Source: Flavobacterium yafengii
GTDB taxonomy: Bacteria; Bacteroidota; Bacteroidia; Flavobacteriales; Flavobacteriaceae
DNA length: 64,000 bases
NCBI RefSeq assembly: GCF_030010375.1
Contig: NZ_JASCRY010000003.1
Span: 558,001-622,000, forward strand
Reading direction: 5' to 3'
Positions 1-9,146 of the stretch are shown in pieces. The notes below the pieces were generated by a model. It ran no database searches and was not told the DNA's origin. It worked only from the letters and a program-made list of their open reading frames with translations. The position numbers were made by a program, and so were the translations under genes. Within the stretch, counting starts at the first letter, position 1. Every line of letters begins with the position of its first letter.

Positions 1-135
1 ATTCTTTGGAATATGCAAAGCAAAAGTTAATTCGCGTTCTTGTACGATTTCGGTTTTTATAGTACCAATTACATCACTTTGTGAAAAGGAATTCCACGAT
101 ACTAAAAAGGCTGTTGCTATAATTAGATGCTTCAT
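1..135 (-). CDS. secreted protein of the PUL, partial (N-terminal 45 residues)
   Basis: Only the first 45 codons are inside the window; the reading frame stays open to base 1. It begins MKHLIIATAFLVSWNSFSQ, a clear Sec signal peptide with a likely cleavage after the SFSQ stretch. The mature start reads SDVIGTIKTEIVQERELTFALHIPKN, which resembles the start of secreted alpha/beta-hydrolase or prolyl-oligopeptidase-like esterases that accompany sugar-uptake operons. That family call is inference from very little sequence. It starts six bases after the stop codon of the upstream glucanase gene, so it is the next gene of the same operon. Confidence 0.6.
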   Translation of the reverse strand, partial: MKHLIIATAFLVSWNSFSQSDVIGTIKTEIVQERELTFALHIPKN

Positions 136-141
136 ATGCAA

Positions 142-1515
142 TTAGAAATTATACTTCCCAGAATGAAAGCCAAGGTTAATTAAACCTTGTTTTACCTCTG
201 GTGCATTCATGAATAAATTCCATATTAAACCAGTACGATAATTTTCTAACATAACCATTTCCGGTCCTTGATCAATAGCTAAATACCGTTTTGTTGTCCA
301 TTGATACTGTAAACTGTGAGCGTCATAAAATCCAGCAACACCAAAGGTTTCCGCTTTATGATTTTCATATAAATTTCTTATAAATATTTTTGATTCTGTA
401 GGAGTATAAACGATTGAACTTATTCCCGCTGTAGGAGAAACAACCCCTTTATCATTGCTTGGCATATGTGCATCATAGCCTACTGAGCCATCCATATTTC
501 TAGAATAGGAAGCTGTTAAACCCCAATAATCAGCACCATATCCTTTATAATTCTTAGGATTAGCAATTGCGTATAAATAATTGATTTTAGTATGATTCGA
601 ATTTAAATCCCAATAATTAGCATATTTATCGGTTAACTGATTTGGGTCTAATCCTAAATAAGAATAATGAGCCCAGAATAAAGGTCCTCCAAATTCTTCA
701 GCTCCATTGTGTTTTAAAATCAATGGCAAATTGTATTTGGTTTTGGTTGAAACTATGCCTCCATTTCTTGCCCATCCTTCATGATAAACTGCAGGAGTTA
801 TAGGGTGTGATGGCGAAGATGCTGCCATGACATACGTAATCAAACATTCATTATAACCTTCTAAGGCAAAATTCATATCCCAGTTGTAATTAGGAGACCA
901 ATGCCAGTATAATTTATTCTGATTGTTCGTGTACCATTTCCAATCAATTCCTTTCCAAAGTTCATCAAATTTTTGGCTGACGGCCTTTTCATCGGCTGTT
1001 CCGTTTTTGAGGTATTCCCTGACAACTATAAAACCGGCTGCCAAAAAAGAAGTTTCTACTAAATCACCTCCATTATCTTTTATCCCAAAAGGTTTTACTT
1101 TACCAGTATTTCCATCAATCCAATGTGACCAAGCTCCATGAAAACGATCTGCATTAGCAAGGAAATTGGCGATTTTATTCAATCTTTTGATACCTTCCTC
1201 TTTCGTGACATAGCCTCTAGACATACCTGAAACTATTGCCATCAATCCGAACCCGGAACCTCCGGTGGTAACCACATGAGCATCATTTTCAGGATAAATA
1301 CCGTCAGGATGGTAGCGTTCCCGTGCCAAACCAGAATTTGGCTCTACATATTCCCAAAAATAAGCAAAAGTTTGCTTCTGTACGAGATCTATAAGTTCCT
1401 CATCTGTTACTTGCACAATAGGAGTTTTTGCTTTTTCACTTTCATTTGATTTATCACTATAGGAGCTGCAACCGAGAAAAGTAAAAGCTATAAATAAAAC
1501 GGAGATTTTAATCAT
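142..1515 (-). CDS. glycoamylase-like lipoprotein, probable GH144 beta-1,2-glucan hydrolase
   Basis: A 457-residue protein starting with a lipoprotein signal (MIKISVLFIAFTFLGCSS, lipobox Cys16), so probably anchored in the outer membrane. The rest resembles the glycoamylase-like family (Pfam Glycoamylase, COG5368): residues 38-60 (LIDLVQKQTFAYFWEYVEP), GGSGFGLMAIV, HGAWSHWID, NGGDLVETSF and the C-terminal YDAHMPSNDKGVVSPTAG/GPEMVMLENYRTG region. Bacteroidota members of this family include GH144 enzymes that cut beta-1,2-glucan or release sophorose, so this is the best guess for the substrate. It follows susD in the same direction after an 82-base gap that contains a strong hairpin. The exact specificity is not readable from sequence. 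Confidence 0.8.
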   Translation of the reverse strand: MIKISVLFIAFTFLGCSSYSDKSNESEKAKTPIVQVTDEELIDLVQKQTFAYFWEYVEPNSGLARERYHPDGIYPENDAHVVTTGGSGFGLMAIVSGMSRGYVTKEEGIKRLNKIANFLANADRFHGAWSHWIDGNTGKVKPFGIKDNGGDLVETSFLAAGFIVVREYLKNGTADEKAVSQKFDELWKGIDWKWYTNNQNKLYWHWSPNYNWDMNFALEGYNECLITYVMAASSPSHPITPAVYHEGWARNGGIVSTKTKYNLPLILKHNGAEEFGGPLFWAHYSYLGLDPNQLTDKYANYWDLNSNHTKINYLYAIANPKNYKGYGADYWGLTASYSRNMDGSVGYDAHMPSNDKGVVSPTAGISSIVYTPTESKIFIRNLYENHKAETFGVAGFYDAHSLQYQWTTKRYLAIDQGPEMVMLENYRTGLIWNLFMNAPEVKQGLINLGFHSGKYNF

Positions 1516-1550
1516 CTTTGGATTTTAAACAATTTATGTTATTTGAAATA

Positions 1551-1589
1551 AATCTCCCTTCTGCTCTTTTTTTTTGCAGAAGGGAGATT
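1551..1589 (-). promoter_or_regulatory. strong hairpin between susD and the glucanase gene
   Basis: Bases 1551-1564 pair perfectly with 1576-1589 (14 bp stem, 11-base loop that is A-rich on the transcribed strand). No U-tract follows the stem in the minus-strand RNA, so it is not a classical Rho-independent terminator. It lies inside the operon and could act as an mRNA-stabilising or processing element that sets the ratio of the abundant SusCD transcript to the enzyme transcript. Confidence 0.6.
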
Positions 1590-1597
1590 ATTATCTT

Positions 1598-3055
1598 TTA
1601 ATTATACCCCGAGTTTTGACTTGACAAACCAGCAGCTTGTCTAATAAAAGAATCCGGTATAGGAAATAACTCGTTTTTACCTACAGTAAATGTTTTACCA
1701 TCAACAGCAAATGCAGCTGCCGCTTGTCCTGTTCTTACTAAATCAAAGAATCTGTCGTGCTCAAAAGCCATTTCTACTCTTCTTTCTTTCCAGATTGCAG
1801 TTTTTACATCGCCTTGAGATACCGCAGTTGTATTTGCTAATCCTGCTCTGTTTCTGATTTGGTTCAACAAAAGAATAGCCGCCGGAGTTTGGTTCAATTC
1901 GTTTAACGCTTCAGCTTTCATTAAAAGTACTTCAGCATATCTCAAATATTTAATATTTACATCTGTTTCCCAACCATCTGTAAAAGCAGAAGAATATGCT
2001 TTAAAGTTGTATCTTTCATTTTCAACAGTAACTGGTACTACTCTACCATCGTATAAGGTCGTTCCTCTAAAAATGATTGTTGCATTTTTTCTCACATCCC
2101 CTACTTCATAAGCGTTTACCAAACTTTGAGATGGAGTATTGAATCCCCAACCCCATCCACCAGCACCACGAGCTCCTTGACTAGCTGAATACCCTTGAAT
2201 CCCTTTTGCAGGAACTGAACCTACACCATTGATTTCAAAAATAGATTCATCGCCGTTTTCTCCCGATAGTCTAAACATAGCAGCGTAATCTGGAACAATA
2301 GAATAACCTGTAACCAAATTGCAATTGTCTACCACTTTTTGCCAGTTTTTTTGATATAAATTTACTTTAGCCAATAAAGCATGGGCTGCACCTTTTGAAG
2401 CTCTTGCTTTTTCATCAGCTGAATACACTGATTTATTAGGCAATACTGCAATTGCATCATTCAAATCGCTTTCGATAAAAGCATACACCTCAGCAGCAGT
2501 TTTACGAGTCAACAACATTATTTTATCCTCTTCAGATGTAGGATTTGGTAAATGATCTACAATAGGTACACCACCATACGCTTTTACTAATGTAAAATAC
2601 ATAAATGCTCTTAAAAATTTAGCTTCCCCAAGTAGCCTCGCTCTTAAATTTGCATCTGCTTTATCTAATTTAGGAATAATATTTAAAGCTTGATTGCATC
2701 TGTTAATTCCATCATAATTGGCATTAAAAGTACTTTCTACTGAAGGGTTTGATGCGTTGTATGTTAATGCATCTAACACATCTTTATCAGTTCCTGTGTC
2801 TCCAGGAGATGAGCCCTTATCGGCATCGTCAGAAGTAATGCTTGAGAGTCCGATCCAACCAAAAGAAGTCATATCCCAATCTAAAAATTTGCTATAAATT
2901 GAAGTTACAAAAGTGGTTGCACCAGCGTCATTATTGAACAATTCAATATCTGTTGTAGAAATAGATTCTGTTTGGTCTACATCTAAATAATCATCAGCAC
3001 ATCCCGAAAAAAAGCAAGCGGATAACGCGAACATTGTTATATATATCTTTTTCAT
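1598..3055 (-). CDS. SusD/RagB family glycan-binding outer-membrane lipoprotein
   Basis: A 485-residue lipoprotein (MKKIYITMFALSACFFSGC, lipobox Cys19) with the SusD layout: N-terminal ADDYLDVDQTESISTTDIE, TPR-like helices including GEAKFLRAFMYFTLVKAYGGVPIV, and the C-terminal RagB/SusD domain with YLRYAEVLLMKAEALNELN, LLNQIRNRAG, WKERRVEMAFEHDRFFDLVRTG and the closing FPIPDSFI. SusD proteins form the lid of the SusC transporter and capture oligosaccharides at the cell surface. It starts four bases after the susC stop, so the two are translated as a pair. The ligand is inferred from the neighbouring GH144-like enzyme. Confidence 0.96.
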   Translation of the reverse strand: MKKIYITMFALSACFFSGCADDYLDVDQTESISTTDIELFNNDAGATTFVTSIYSKFLDWDMTSFGWIGLSSITSDDADKGSSPGDTGTDKDVLDALTYNASNPSVESTFNANYDGINRCNQALNIIPKLDKADANLRARLLGEAKFLRAFMYFTLVKAYGGVPIVDHLPNPTSEEDKIMLLTRKTAAEVYAFIESDLNDAIAVLPNKSVYSADEKARASKGAAHALLAKVNLYQKNWQKVVDNCNLVTGYSIVPDYAAMFRLSGENGDESIFEINGVGSVPAKGIQGYSASQGARGAGGWGWGFNTPSQSLVNAYEVGDVRKNATIIFRGTTLYDGRVVPVTVENERYNFKAYSSAFTDGWETDVNIKYLRYAEVLLMKAEALNELNQTPAAILLLNQIRNRAGLANTTAVSQGDVKTAIWKERRVEMAFEHDRFFDLVRTGQAAAAFAVDGKTFTVGKNELFPIPDSFIRQAAGLSSQNSGYN

Positions 3056-3059
3056 AATA

Positions 3060-6056
3060 TTAAAATTTTAAATTAGCACCAATAACGAAAGATCTTAACG
3101 TAGGATAAGCATCCAACTCAATTCCTTGATTACCGTAAGGATTACCATCTCCATTTAGTTCAGGAGAGAAACCTGAGAATTTTTGGGTGATAAATGGATT
3201 TATAGCATTCATATATATCCTGCAATAGCTTAAAAATTGATTTTCCTTCATTGGAACTTTATAACCTAAAGTAATGTTATTGACTCTGAAGAAATCACCC
3301 GATTCTAAATAGTATGTAGAAGCAACCGGCACTTGATTGAATGGAGCCGGATTTGAAGCATTTGTATTACTCACACTCCAGAAGTCTGTAGCTAATGATT
3401 GCTCTATATTTTCGCCTGTAAACCGTTGTGCTTTTTTACCATTGTAAACTTTTGCCCCACCTGTACCATATCCGTCAACAGAAAAATCAATGTTTTTATA
3501 GTTTAAACCCACTGTTACCCCATAATTAGATTTTGGTAATATTGAGCCTGCATATTTTTTATCATTAGTTGCAGATAAAGCATCTTGAGTCACTTTTGCA
3601 CCACTTGCATTATAATATAACATTTTACCATTTGCAGGATCTATACCAGCAAATTCATAGATATAAAAACTTCCCAGTGGCTGACCTACAGAGGTGCTAT
3701 TAAGCAATTTAGTATCCTGACCGTTACCTAAATTACCTCCGATAATTGGAGAAATATCAAAATCCTTCAAACCTGAAAGTTTATTTATATTTTTTGAATA
3801 ATTTCCTCCAACCCAGTAACTCAAGTTGTCCGTTAACTTATCATCCCAACGCAATGCAATTTCATACCCTTTGTTAGATACTTCCCCTACATGTCCTGGC
3901 GTAGCTACAACAATTCCTGAAGTTGGATAAGGTCTCACATTCAAAATTACATTTGTTGTGTTTTTTTCATAAACATCAAAAGATCCTTTTAATCTCTTAT
4001 TCAATAATTCAAAATCTAAACCTACTGAAGTTTCTTCCGTGATTTCCCAAGAAAGACTTGGATCTACTTGAGAATTGACTGTAGTTCCTTCATTTAATAT
4101 TGAACCTCCTAAATAACTGGTAAGTCCTGATGCATAAGCCTGGTTGTTAAGCGGTACGGTTTGATTTCCTAATCTACCCCAACCTCCTCTTAATTTCAAC
4201 AAGTCTATTCCTGTTGCATTAGCCATAAATTCTTCTTTGGTAATAACCCATCCTAAACCAAAGGCAGGGAAAGTTCCCCAACGATAATCTTTAGCAAAAT
4301 TAGAGGAACCATCACGTCTGATTGTTCCTGTAATTAAGTATCTGTCCATTAATTTATATTGAAAACGACCAAAGTATGATGCCAATCTGGTTTCATTGAA
4401 TACTTCATCTCTATAACTGATTACATTCGCTACATTATCAACACCTGCTAATGACCAATAATTAGAATTTGCATTGACATTCTTTCTTCTTATCGTCAAT
4501 TTTTCTCTTGCTCCTTTAACGGATGTTTCGATACCTGCAGTTAGTTCAACATCATGAATTTCATTAAATACTTTATTGTAGGTTAAATAATTTGATAAAT
4601 TCCAATTAAAATATTGCTCTCTTCCTTTAGTCAACTCATTAATATTCGTTGGCAAAGTATTTCCTGGACTTGGATCTCCAGCAATATCAATAGTTCTTGT
4701 ATCATCAAAATTATATTGCTTCCAAGAATAATATTCACCATTAAACTGTGAGGTAAATTTTAATGATTTTAAAATATCGTAATCTAATTTTAAACCTCCT
4801 TGTAAACTTATACTACGTTGTTCTTCATCATAAAAGTCTAATTGAGCAACTGGATTTCCAACATTATTAAAAGAAGAACCACTCGTATTAGCTACACCAT
4901 TAGCATCTACAAAAGAAACCCCGTATTGACCTGATGCAAAACGTACCGGAACGATGGGAGATTGTTTGTAAGCGTTAGTAAAAGCACCTAATGGTTTTGG
5001 ACTTGAATTAGCTGATGTAAAACTAAAGTTTTGATTTAAAGTCAATTTTTTAGAAATTTTATATTCGTTGTTATTTCTAAAAGTAAAACGACTATAATCA
5101 AGACCGTTTAAAATTGCTTTTTCTTCATAATTCCCAATACTGAAAAAGTATTTTACACTCTCGGTTGACCCAGAAATGGATGCATTATTTTGAGTGTAAG
5201 AACCTGTTCTTGTAATAGCATCTAACCAATTTGTATTAACAGGTTGATTTTCAGAAAAAGTAGTGTTGTTTAAAGCAGCATTTGAATATCGGGCATATGC
5301 CTCACTTCCTGCCATTTTTACCGTTCTCAATGGTTTTCTAAAACCGGCAAAACTTTCAAATTCAACTAAAACCTTGTCTCCTTTACCCTTTTTAGTCGTA
5401 ATTATGATAACACCGTTTGCTGCTCTTGTACCATAAATGGCTAAGGAAGATGCATCTTTCAAGATTTCATAAGAGGTAATATCATTTGTATTTATGTTAT
5501 TGATATTATCAGTAGGCATTCCATCTACAACATACAAAGGAGTTCGTCCACCTAAAGCAGTACCCAAACCTCTAATAATTACCGAAGGAGTACTTCCTGG
5601 TAAGTCTGAAGAAATTACCTGAACACCTGCCGCTTTACCTTGTATGGCTTGGGAAGCATTCAATACTTTGGTTTTAGATATTTCCTCTGCTTTTAATGAA
5701 GTAATTGCCGTAGTGTTGTCAATCTTTTTTCTGGTTCCATAACCAATGATAACCACTTCTTTTAATTCAGTGTCTTTGGATTCTTGTAAATTTATGCTCA
5801 TCGGTGCTGCTGTTGCAGGAACAGATAAAGCGTCAAAACCTACCATGCTAATTTTTAATACCTCACCTACTTTGGCATTGATACTAAAATTACCGTCAAA
5901 ATCGGTATCAGTTGAAGTTTTAGAATCAGCCGCAACTATCATGGCTCCTGGAATACCAATTCCATCTTTATCTAATACTTTTCCCTTAATTACTTGTCCA
6001 GACATGTATGCCGGTAGTAAAATGAGTGCTAAAAAGCTAAAAATAATATTTCTCAT
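3060..6056 (-). CDS. SusC/RagA family TonB-dependent outer-membrane transporter
   Basis: A 998-residue protein with a signal peptide (MRNIIFSFLALILLPAYMSG), a CarboxypepD-regulatory-like domain (GKVLDKDGIGIPGAMIVAAD..., about residues 23-95), the TonB-box/plug entry ELKEVVIIGYGTRKK, the plug domain ending TRAANGVIIITTKKGKG and a long beta-barrel finishing in ...LRSFVIGANLKF with a terminal Phe. It imports oligosaccharides across the outer membrane using TonB energy, in complex with the SusD protein encoded directly downstream. Length and order are typical. It is the first gene of the uptake operon, with a 242-base leader separating it from the regulator gene. Confidence 0.97.
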   Translation of the reverse strand: MRNIIFSFLALILLPAYMSGQVIKGKVLDKDGIGIPGAMIVAADSKTSTDTDFDGNFSINAKVGEVLKISMVGFDALSVPATAAPMSINLQESKDTELKEVVIIGYGTRKKIDNTTAITSLKAEEISKTKVLNASQAIQGKAAGVQVISSDLPGSTPSVIIRGLGTALGGRTPLYVVDGMPTDNINNINTNDITSYEILKDASSLAIYGTRAANGVIIITTKKGKGDKVLVEFESFAGFRKPLRTVKMAGSEAYARYSNAALNNTTFSENQPVNTNWLDAITRTGSYTQNNASISGSTESVKYFFSIGNYEEKAILNGLDYSRFTFRNNNEYKISKKLTLNQNFSFTSANSSPKPLGAFTNAYKQSPIVPVRFASGQYGVSFVDANGVANTSGSSFNNVGNPVAQLDFYDEEQRSISLQGGLKLDYDILKSLKFTSQFNGEYYSWKQYNFDDTRTIDIAGDPSPGNTLPTNINELTKGREQYFNWNLSNYLTYNKVFNEIHDVELTAGIETSVKGAREKLTIRRKNVNANSNYWSLAGVDNVANVISYRDEVFNETRLASYFGRFQYKLMDRYLITGTIRRDGSSNFAKDYRWGTFPAFGLGWVITKEEFMANATGIDLLKLRGGWGRLGNQTVPLNNQAYASGLTSYLGGSILNEGTTVNSQVDPSLSWEITEETSVGLDFELLNKRLKGSFDVYEKNTTNVILNVRPYPTSGIVVATPGHVGEVSNKGYEIALRWDDKLTDNLSYWVGGNYSKNINKLSGLKDFDISPIIGGNLGNGQDTKLLNSTSVGQPLGSFYIYEFAGIDPANGKMLYYNASGAKVTQDALSATNDKKYAGSILPKSNYGVTVGLNYKNIDFSVDGYGTGGAKVYNGKKAQRFTGENIEQSLATDFWSVSNTNASNPAPFNQVPVASTYYLESGDFFRVNNITLGYKVPMKENQFLSYCRIYMNAINPFITQKFSGFSPELNGDGNPYGNQGIELDAYPTLRSFVIGANLKF

Positions 6057-6209
6057 ATATTAATGATTTGTTAAAGTTAGTGGAGCCAAAGTAAATAATT
6101 ACAACGTTATAGTAAGCAAAACGGCGATACTACACGAATACATCAAAATAGTAAAACACAATCATAAATCTATGTATTACTGCCGATAAGAGCGGTTATG
6201 AGATACTAC

Positions 6210-6230
6210 ACTACATCTATATGATGTAGT
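6210..6230. promoter_or_regulatory. inverted repeat in the susC leader, candidate operator
   Basis: ACTACATC and GATGTAGT form a perfect 8-bp inverted repeat around TATAT. The words GATACTACAC and TACATC occur again about 80 bases away (around 6127-6146), so the region holds two related sites. It lies between the regulator gene and susC on the minus strand, where the adjacent LuxR-type regulator would be expected to bind. Function is inferred. Confidence 0.4.
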
Positions 6231-6298
6231 AATGATGTGTTGCGATTCCGTAATAAATATGCTGAAATAATATAGTATCTATAAAAAATAAAGCTTAT

Positions 6299-9070
6299 TT
6301 ATACAGTTAATAAAAATTTAGAAAGATTTTCATCTTGAACAAGGTTTAATTTCTTTCTTAAACGGTAGCGATGCAGTTCTACACCTCTAAAAGAAATATT
6401 CATCATGGGTGCAATTTCCTTGGACGAAAGATTCATTTTTAAGTAAATACAAAGCTTAATATCCTTTGAAGTCAGGTTCGGATATTTTTTTGAAAGGTTA
6501 ATTATAAATTCATTGTGGATTTGATTCAAATTTGTTTCAAACGTTTCCCATTCATGCTTGTTAACAGAATTGATTTTTATGGCTTTTTTAATTTCACTTT
6601 TCAGTTTATTAAAATCCATATCTGAATCCAGAATACTTTGAATATTTTCAATCATTTCACTTTGTTTCGCAATCGAAAGTGATTTACCGGCAACCTCTGA
6701 AGATTTAGATTGCAATTCTAGCTCTAAAATATGTTTTTCATATTCTTGAATATTCAATTCGTTTTCTGCCTTCAATTTCATCTCCAGAATTTTCTTTTGA
6801 TGTTTTAACTCTTCGTCACGCAACTCCAGTTTCTGTATGTATCGCATTTTATTCCATTTGTAATACAGATACAGAATACCTCCAATCACAACTAGATACA
6901 GTAAAATCATCCAAAGAGAAAAATACCATGGCTTAGCCACTACAAATTGAAAGTTGGAAATTTTATCATAATTCAGTCCATCATGAAAATAAACGGCAAT
7001 CTCATTGGAACCACTATTCAAATTATTCAAAACAATCAAACCTTCATTCACAGGAATAAATTCTTTGGCACCATTGATTTTATAAAATAAATTAGGTCTT
7101 GTTGCTCCAAAAACACCTGATAATACATGTATGCGAAGTTCTGAATTGTATGGAATCTTTGATTTATTTTCAACCAAACCATCATTAACAAAAGCTTCAA
7201 CGCTTATATTCGATTCTTTCTTGTTTGTATATTTTAATTGCAACGAGATAAAACCATCATCCAGATTCAACAGATAATTGTCTTTGTTTTTGAATACTTT
7301 TAAATTGTCATTAATGATTTTTCCTTTGTAATATTTCTCTTGAATAATAGTGCGAATAAATTTATTGTCATGAGCATAAATGTGATATAAAAGCCCTTCT
7401 TGTAGTATCAGAAAGTGATTTTCATCAATAGAAACAATGTTTGATACATTTTTGAAATTAGTATTAAACAATTCATTTTCTTCTAATTGATTCGTGATTG
7501 AATTATAAGTATACCAAGATTTATTAATCAAAAAAAGGATTTCATTTCTGAACTCAAATATTTTTACTCCAAAATCATTACTTATCTTACTGTGCTGGGT
7601 AACATTCTTGATATCGGTTGTTTCGTATGCATCATTATACAAAATTCGATACAAACCTCTATTATTATCCGCAGCCCATATTTCGTTTTTCCGGTTTTGG
7701 GCAACGTATTTTATAGGCTTCAGTATTCCTTCGATAACAATCTTTTGATTCAAATCATTACTGTCATTATAAATGATTACACCGCTGTATGTTGCTTGCA
7801 AATATGAATTATTGATACTGCTTTTTGCTAAATTCCAACCTCCATTTATCGTACTTAATTTAGAAAATAATCCATTCTCGTAAACAAAAGTCCCTTCGTT
7901 GTGACCTATCAGGTATTTGTTATTTATTTTACTGATGTTCCAAGCTTGTCCTTGTGTATTGGGAATTAACGAAAGCAGCTTGTCTTCATATTTAAAAACG
8001 CCATGATTGGAAGCCATCAAATAGCCTTTTGGAGTACTTGCCACGGAATAAACGGAGCCTAAAATCCCTGAATTATCATAAAAAATAGAAATAGGAGAAT
8101 TAACCTCGATATGAGCAATTCCGTTGTCTAACCCCAACCACAAATCATTTTCTTTATCCAGGCCAATACTCAAAATGGAATTGTTCATCAATACATTATT
8201 TCGATTGATGTTTTTATACGAACCAGAATTCAAATCAAAAATATAAACCCCTTTATTAGCCGTTCCTATGATTAATTTGTTGTTTTTAATAAATTTGGCA
8301 ACGTTGATATTTGCTGCTTTCAAAACATCATTTAATGAACTTTTCCAAGCACTCAGAATACCATTTTCTTCCACATAAACCCCATTTTTTTTAGTAAAAA
8401 AATACGTTTTGTTTTGGTGTTTTTCAATAGCATGGATGACGTTATTCTCTAAAACGGACCAACCTTCTATCTTTTCAAACTTGGAATTCTTCATTTTATA
8501 AATTCCTTTTTCCACCGAAGCAACTAGCAATTCATTACCAACCGCGAAGCAATAGGAAACCAGAAAATCAAACTTGCTTTCTTTAATTACTTTTCCGTCA
8601 AACTGGAAAAGCCCATTAAAAGACTGAAAGTAGATTTTATTGTTAAATTTAAATATCTTCCAAATCTCTTCATTATCACTGTCGTCAAAAACTTTGGTTT
8701 TATTAAAATTGGAAATAGAAACGTAAAGCATCTTTCCTTTTTCTCGGAACCAATAGCCAAATTCTTTATAAGAACCGGTGTAAATGCGGTCACCGTCAAC
8801 CATTACAGAGCGAATAATCGTTTTGTTTGGCAAACTATATTTCTCCCACTTTACGCCATCATACCGCAATAAATAATAATTATTGGCAAAATACATGGCG
8901 TTATCATTTCCTTGTGCAACACTCCAAATCTGATTATCGCCTTGATAATCAGATTTGCTGTAATTCTCTACAAAAGGGAGTAATTCCTGTGAATAAAGTG
9001 GAAATGAGATTAAATAGAGTAGGATTATTGTTGTAATTCTTGCTTTCAAAATGTGGTATTTTATATCCAA
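6299..9070 (-). CDS. PUL sensor-regulator: beta-propeller, Y_Y_Y domain, membrane segment and LuxR-type HTH
   Basis: A 923-residue protein: a signal-peptide-like N-terminus (TTIILLYLISFPLYSQE), a repeat-rich propeller region up to about residue 620, a Y_Y_Y-type domain ending FVVAKPWYFSLWMI, one membrane helix (MILLYLVVIGGILYLYY), a cytoplasmic coiled coil rich in E/K/L, and a C-terminal LuxR-like helix-turn-helix (LTSKDIKLCIYLKMNLSSKE ... VELHRYRLRKKLNL). It has no kinase, receiver or AraC domain, so it is a one-protein sensor-regulator typical of Flavobacterium sugar loci. It probably senses oligosaccharide in the periplasm and switches on susC downstream. The annotated start is a TTG; a second in-frame TTG at 9049 is equally possible and no ATG is available before the signal peptide. 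Confidence 0.85.
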   Translation of the reverse strand: MDIKYHILKARITTIILLYLISFPLYSQELLPFVENYSKSDYQGDNQIWSVAQGNDNAMYFANNYYLLRYDGVKWEKYSLPNKTIIRSVMVDGDRIYTGSYKEFGYWFREKGKMLYVSISNFNKTKVFDDSDNEEIWKIFKFNNKIYFQSFNGLFQFDGKVIKESKFDFLVSYCFAVGNELLVASVEKGIYKMKNSKFEKIEGWSVLENNVIHAIEKHQNKTYFFTKKNGVYVEENGILSAWKSSLNDVLKAANINVAKFIKNNKLIIGTANKGVYIFDLNSGSYKNINRNNVLMNNSILSIGLDKENDLWLGLDNGIAHIEVNSPISIFYDNSGILGSVYSVASTPKGYLMASNHGVFKYEDKLLSLIPNTQGQAWNISKINNKYLIGHNEGTFVYENGLFSKLSTINGGWNLAKSSINNSYLQATYSGVIIYNDSNDLNQKIVIEGILKPIKYVAQNRKNEIWAADNNRGLYRILYNDAYETTDIKNVTQHSKISNDFGVKIFEFRNEILFLINKSWYTYNSITNQLEENELFNTNFKNVSNIVSIDENHFLILQEGLLYHIYAHDNKFIRTIIQEKYYKGKIINDNLKVFKNKDNYLLNLDDGFISLQLKYTNKKESNISVEAFVNDGLVENKSKIPYNSELRIHVLSGVFGATRPNLFYKINGAKEFIPVNEGLIVLNNLNSGSNEIAVYFHDGLNYDKISNFQFVVAKPWYFSLWMILLYLVVIGGILYLYYKWNKMRYIQKLELRDEELKHQKKILEMKLKAENELNIQEYEKHILELELQSKSSEVAGKSLSIAKQSEMIENIQSILDSDMDFNKLKSEIKKAIKINSVNKHEWETFETNLNQIHNEFIINLSKKYPNLTSKDIKLCIYLKMNLSSKEIAPMMNISFRGVELHRYRLRKKLNLVQDENLSKFLLTV

Positions 9071-9100
9071 ATATAATTAGATTTCTCAAATAAAAGGTAT

Positions 9101-9131
9101 AAAAAAGCCTCTGTTTACAGAAGCTTTTTTT
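9101..9131 (-). terminator. Rho-independent terminator of ackA
   Basis: A stem with one bulged C (AAAAAAGCCTCTG / CAGAAGCTTTTTT) flanked by A and T runs, placed 16 bases beyond the ackA stop codon. Confidence 0.75.
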
Positions 9132-9146
9132 GAGTTGGTTATTTTC

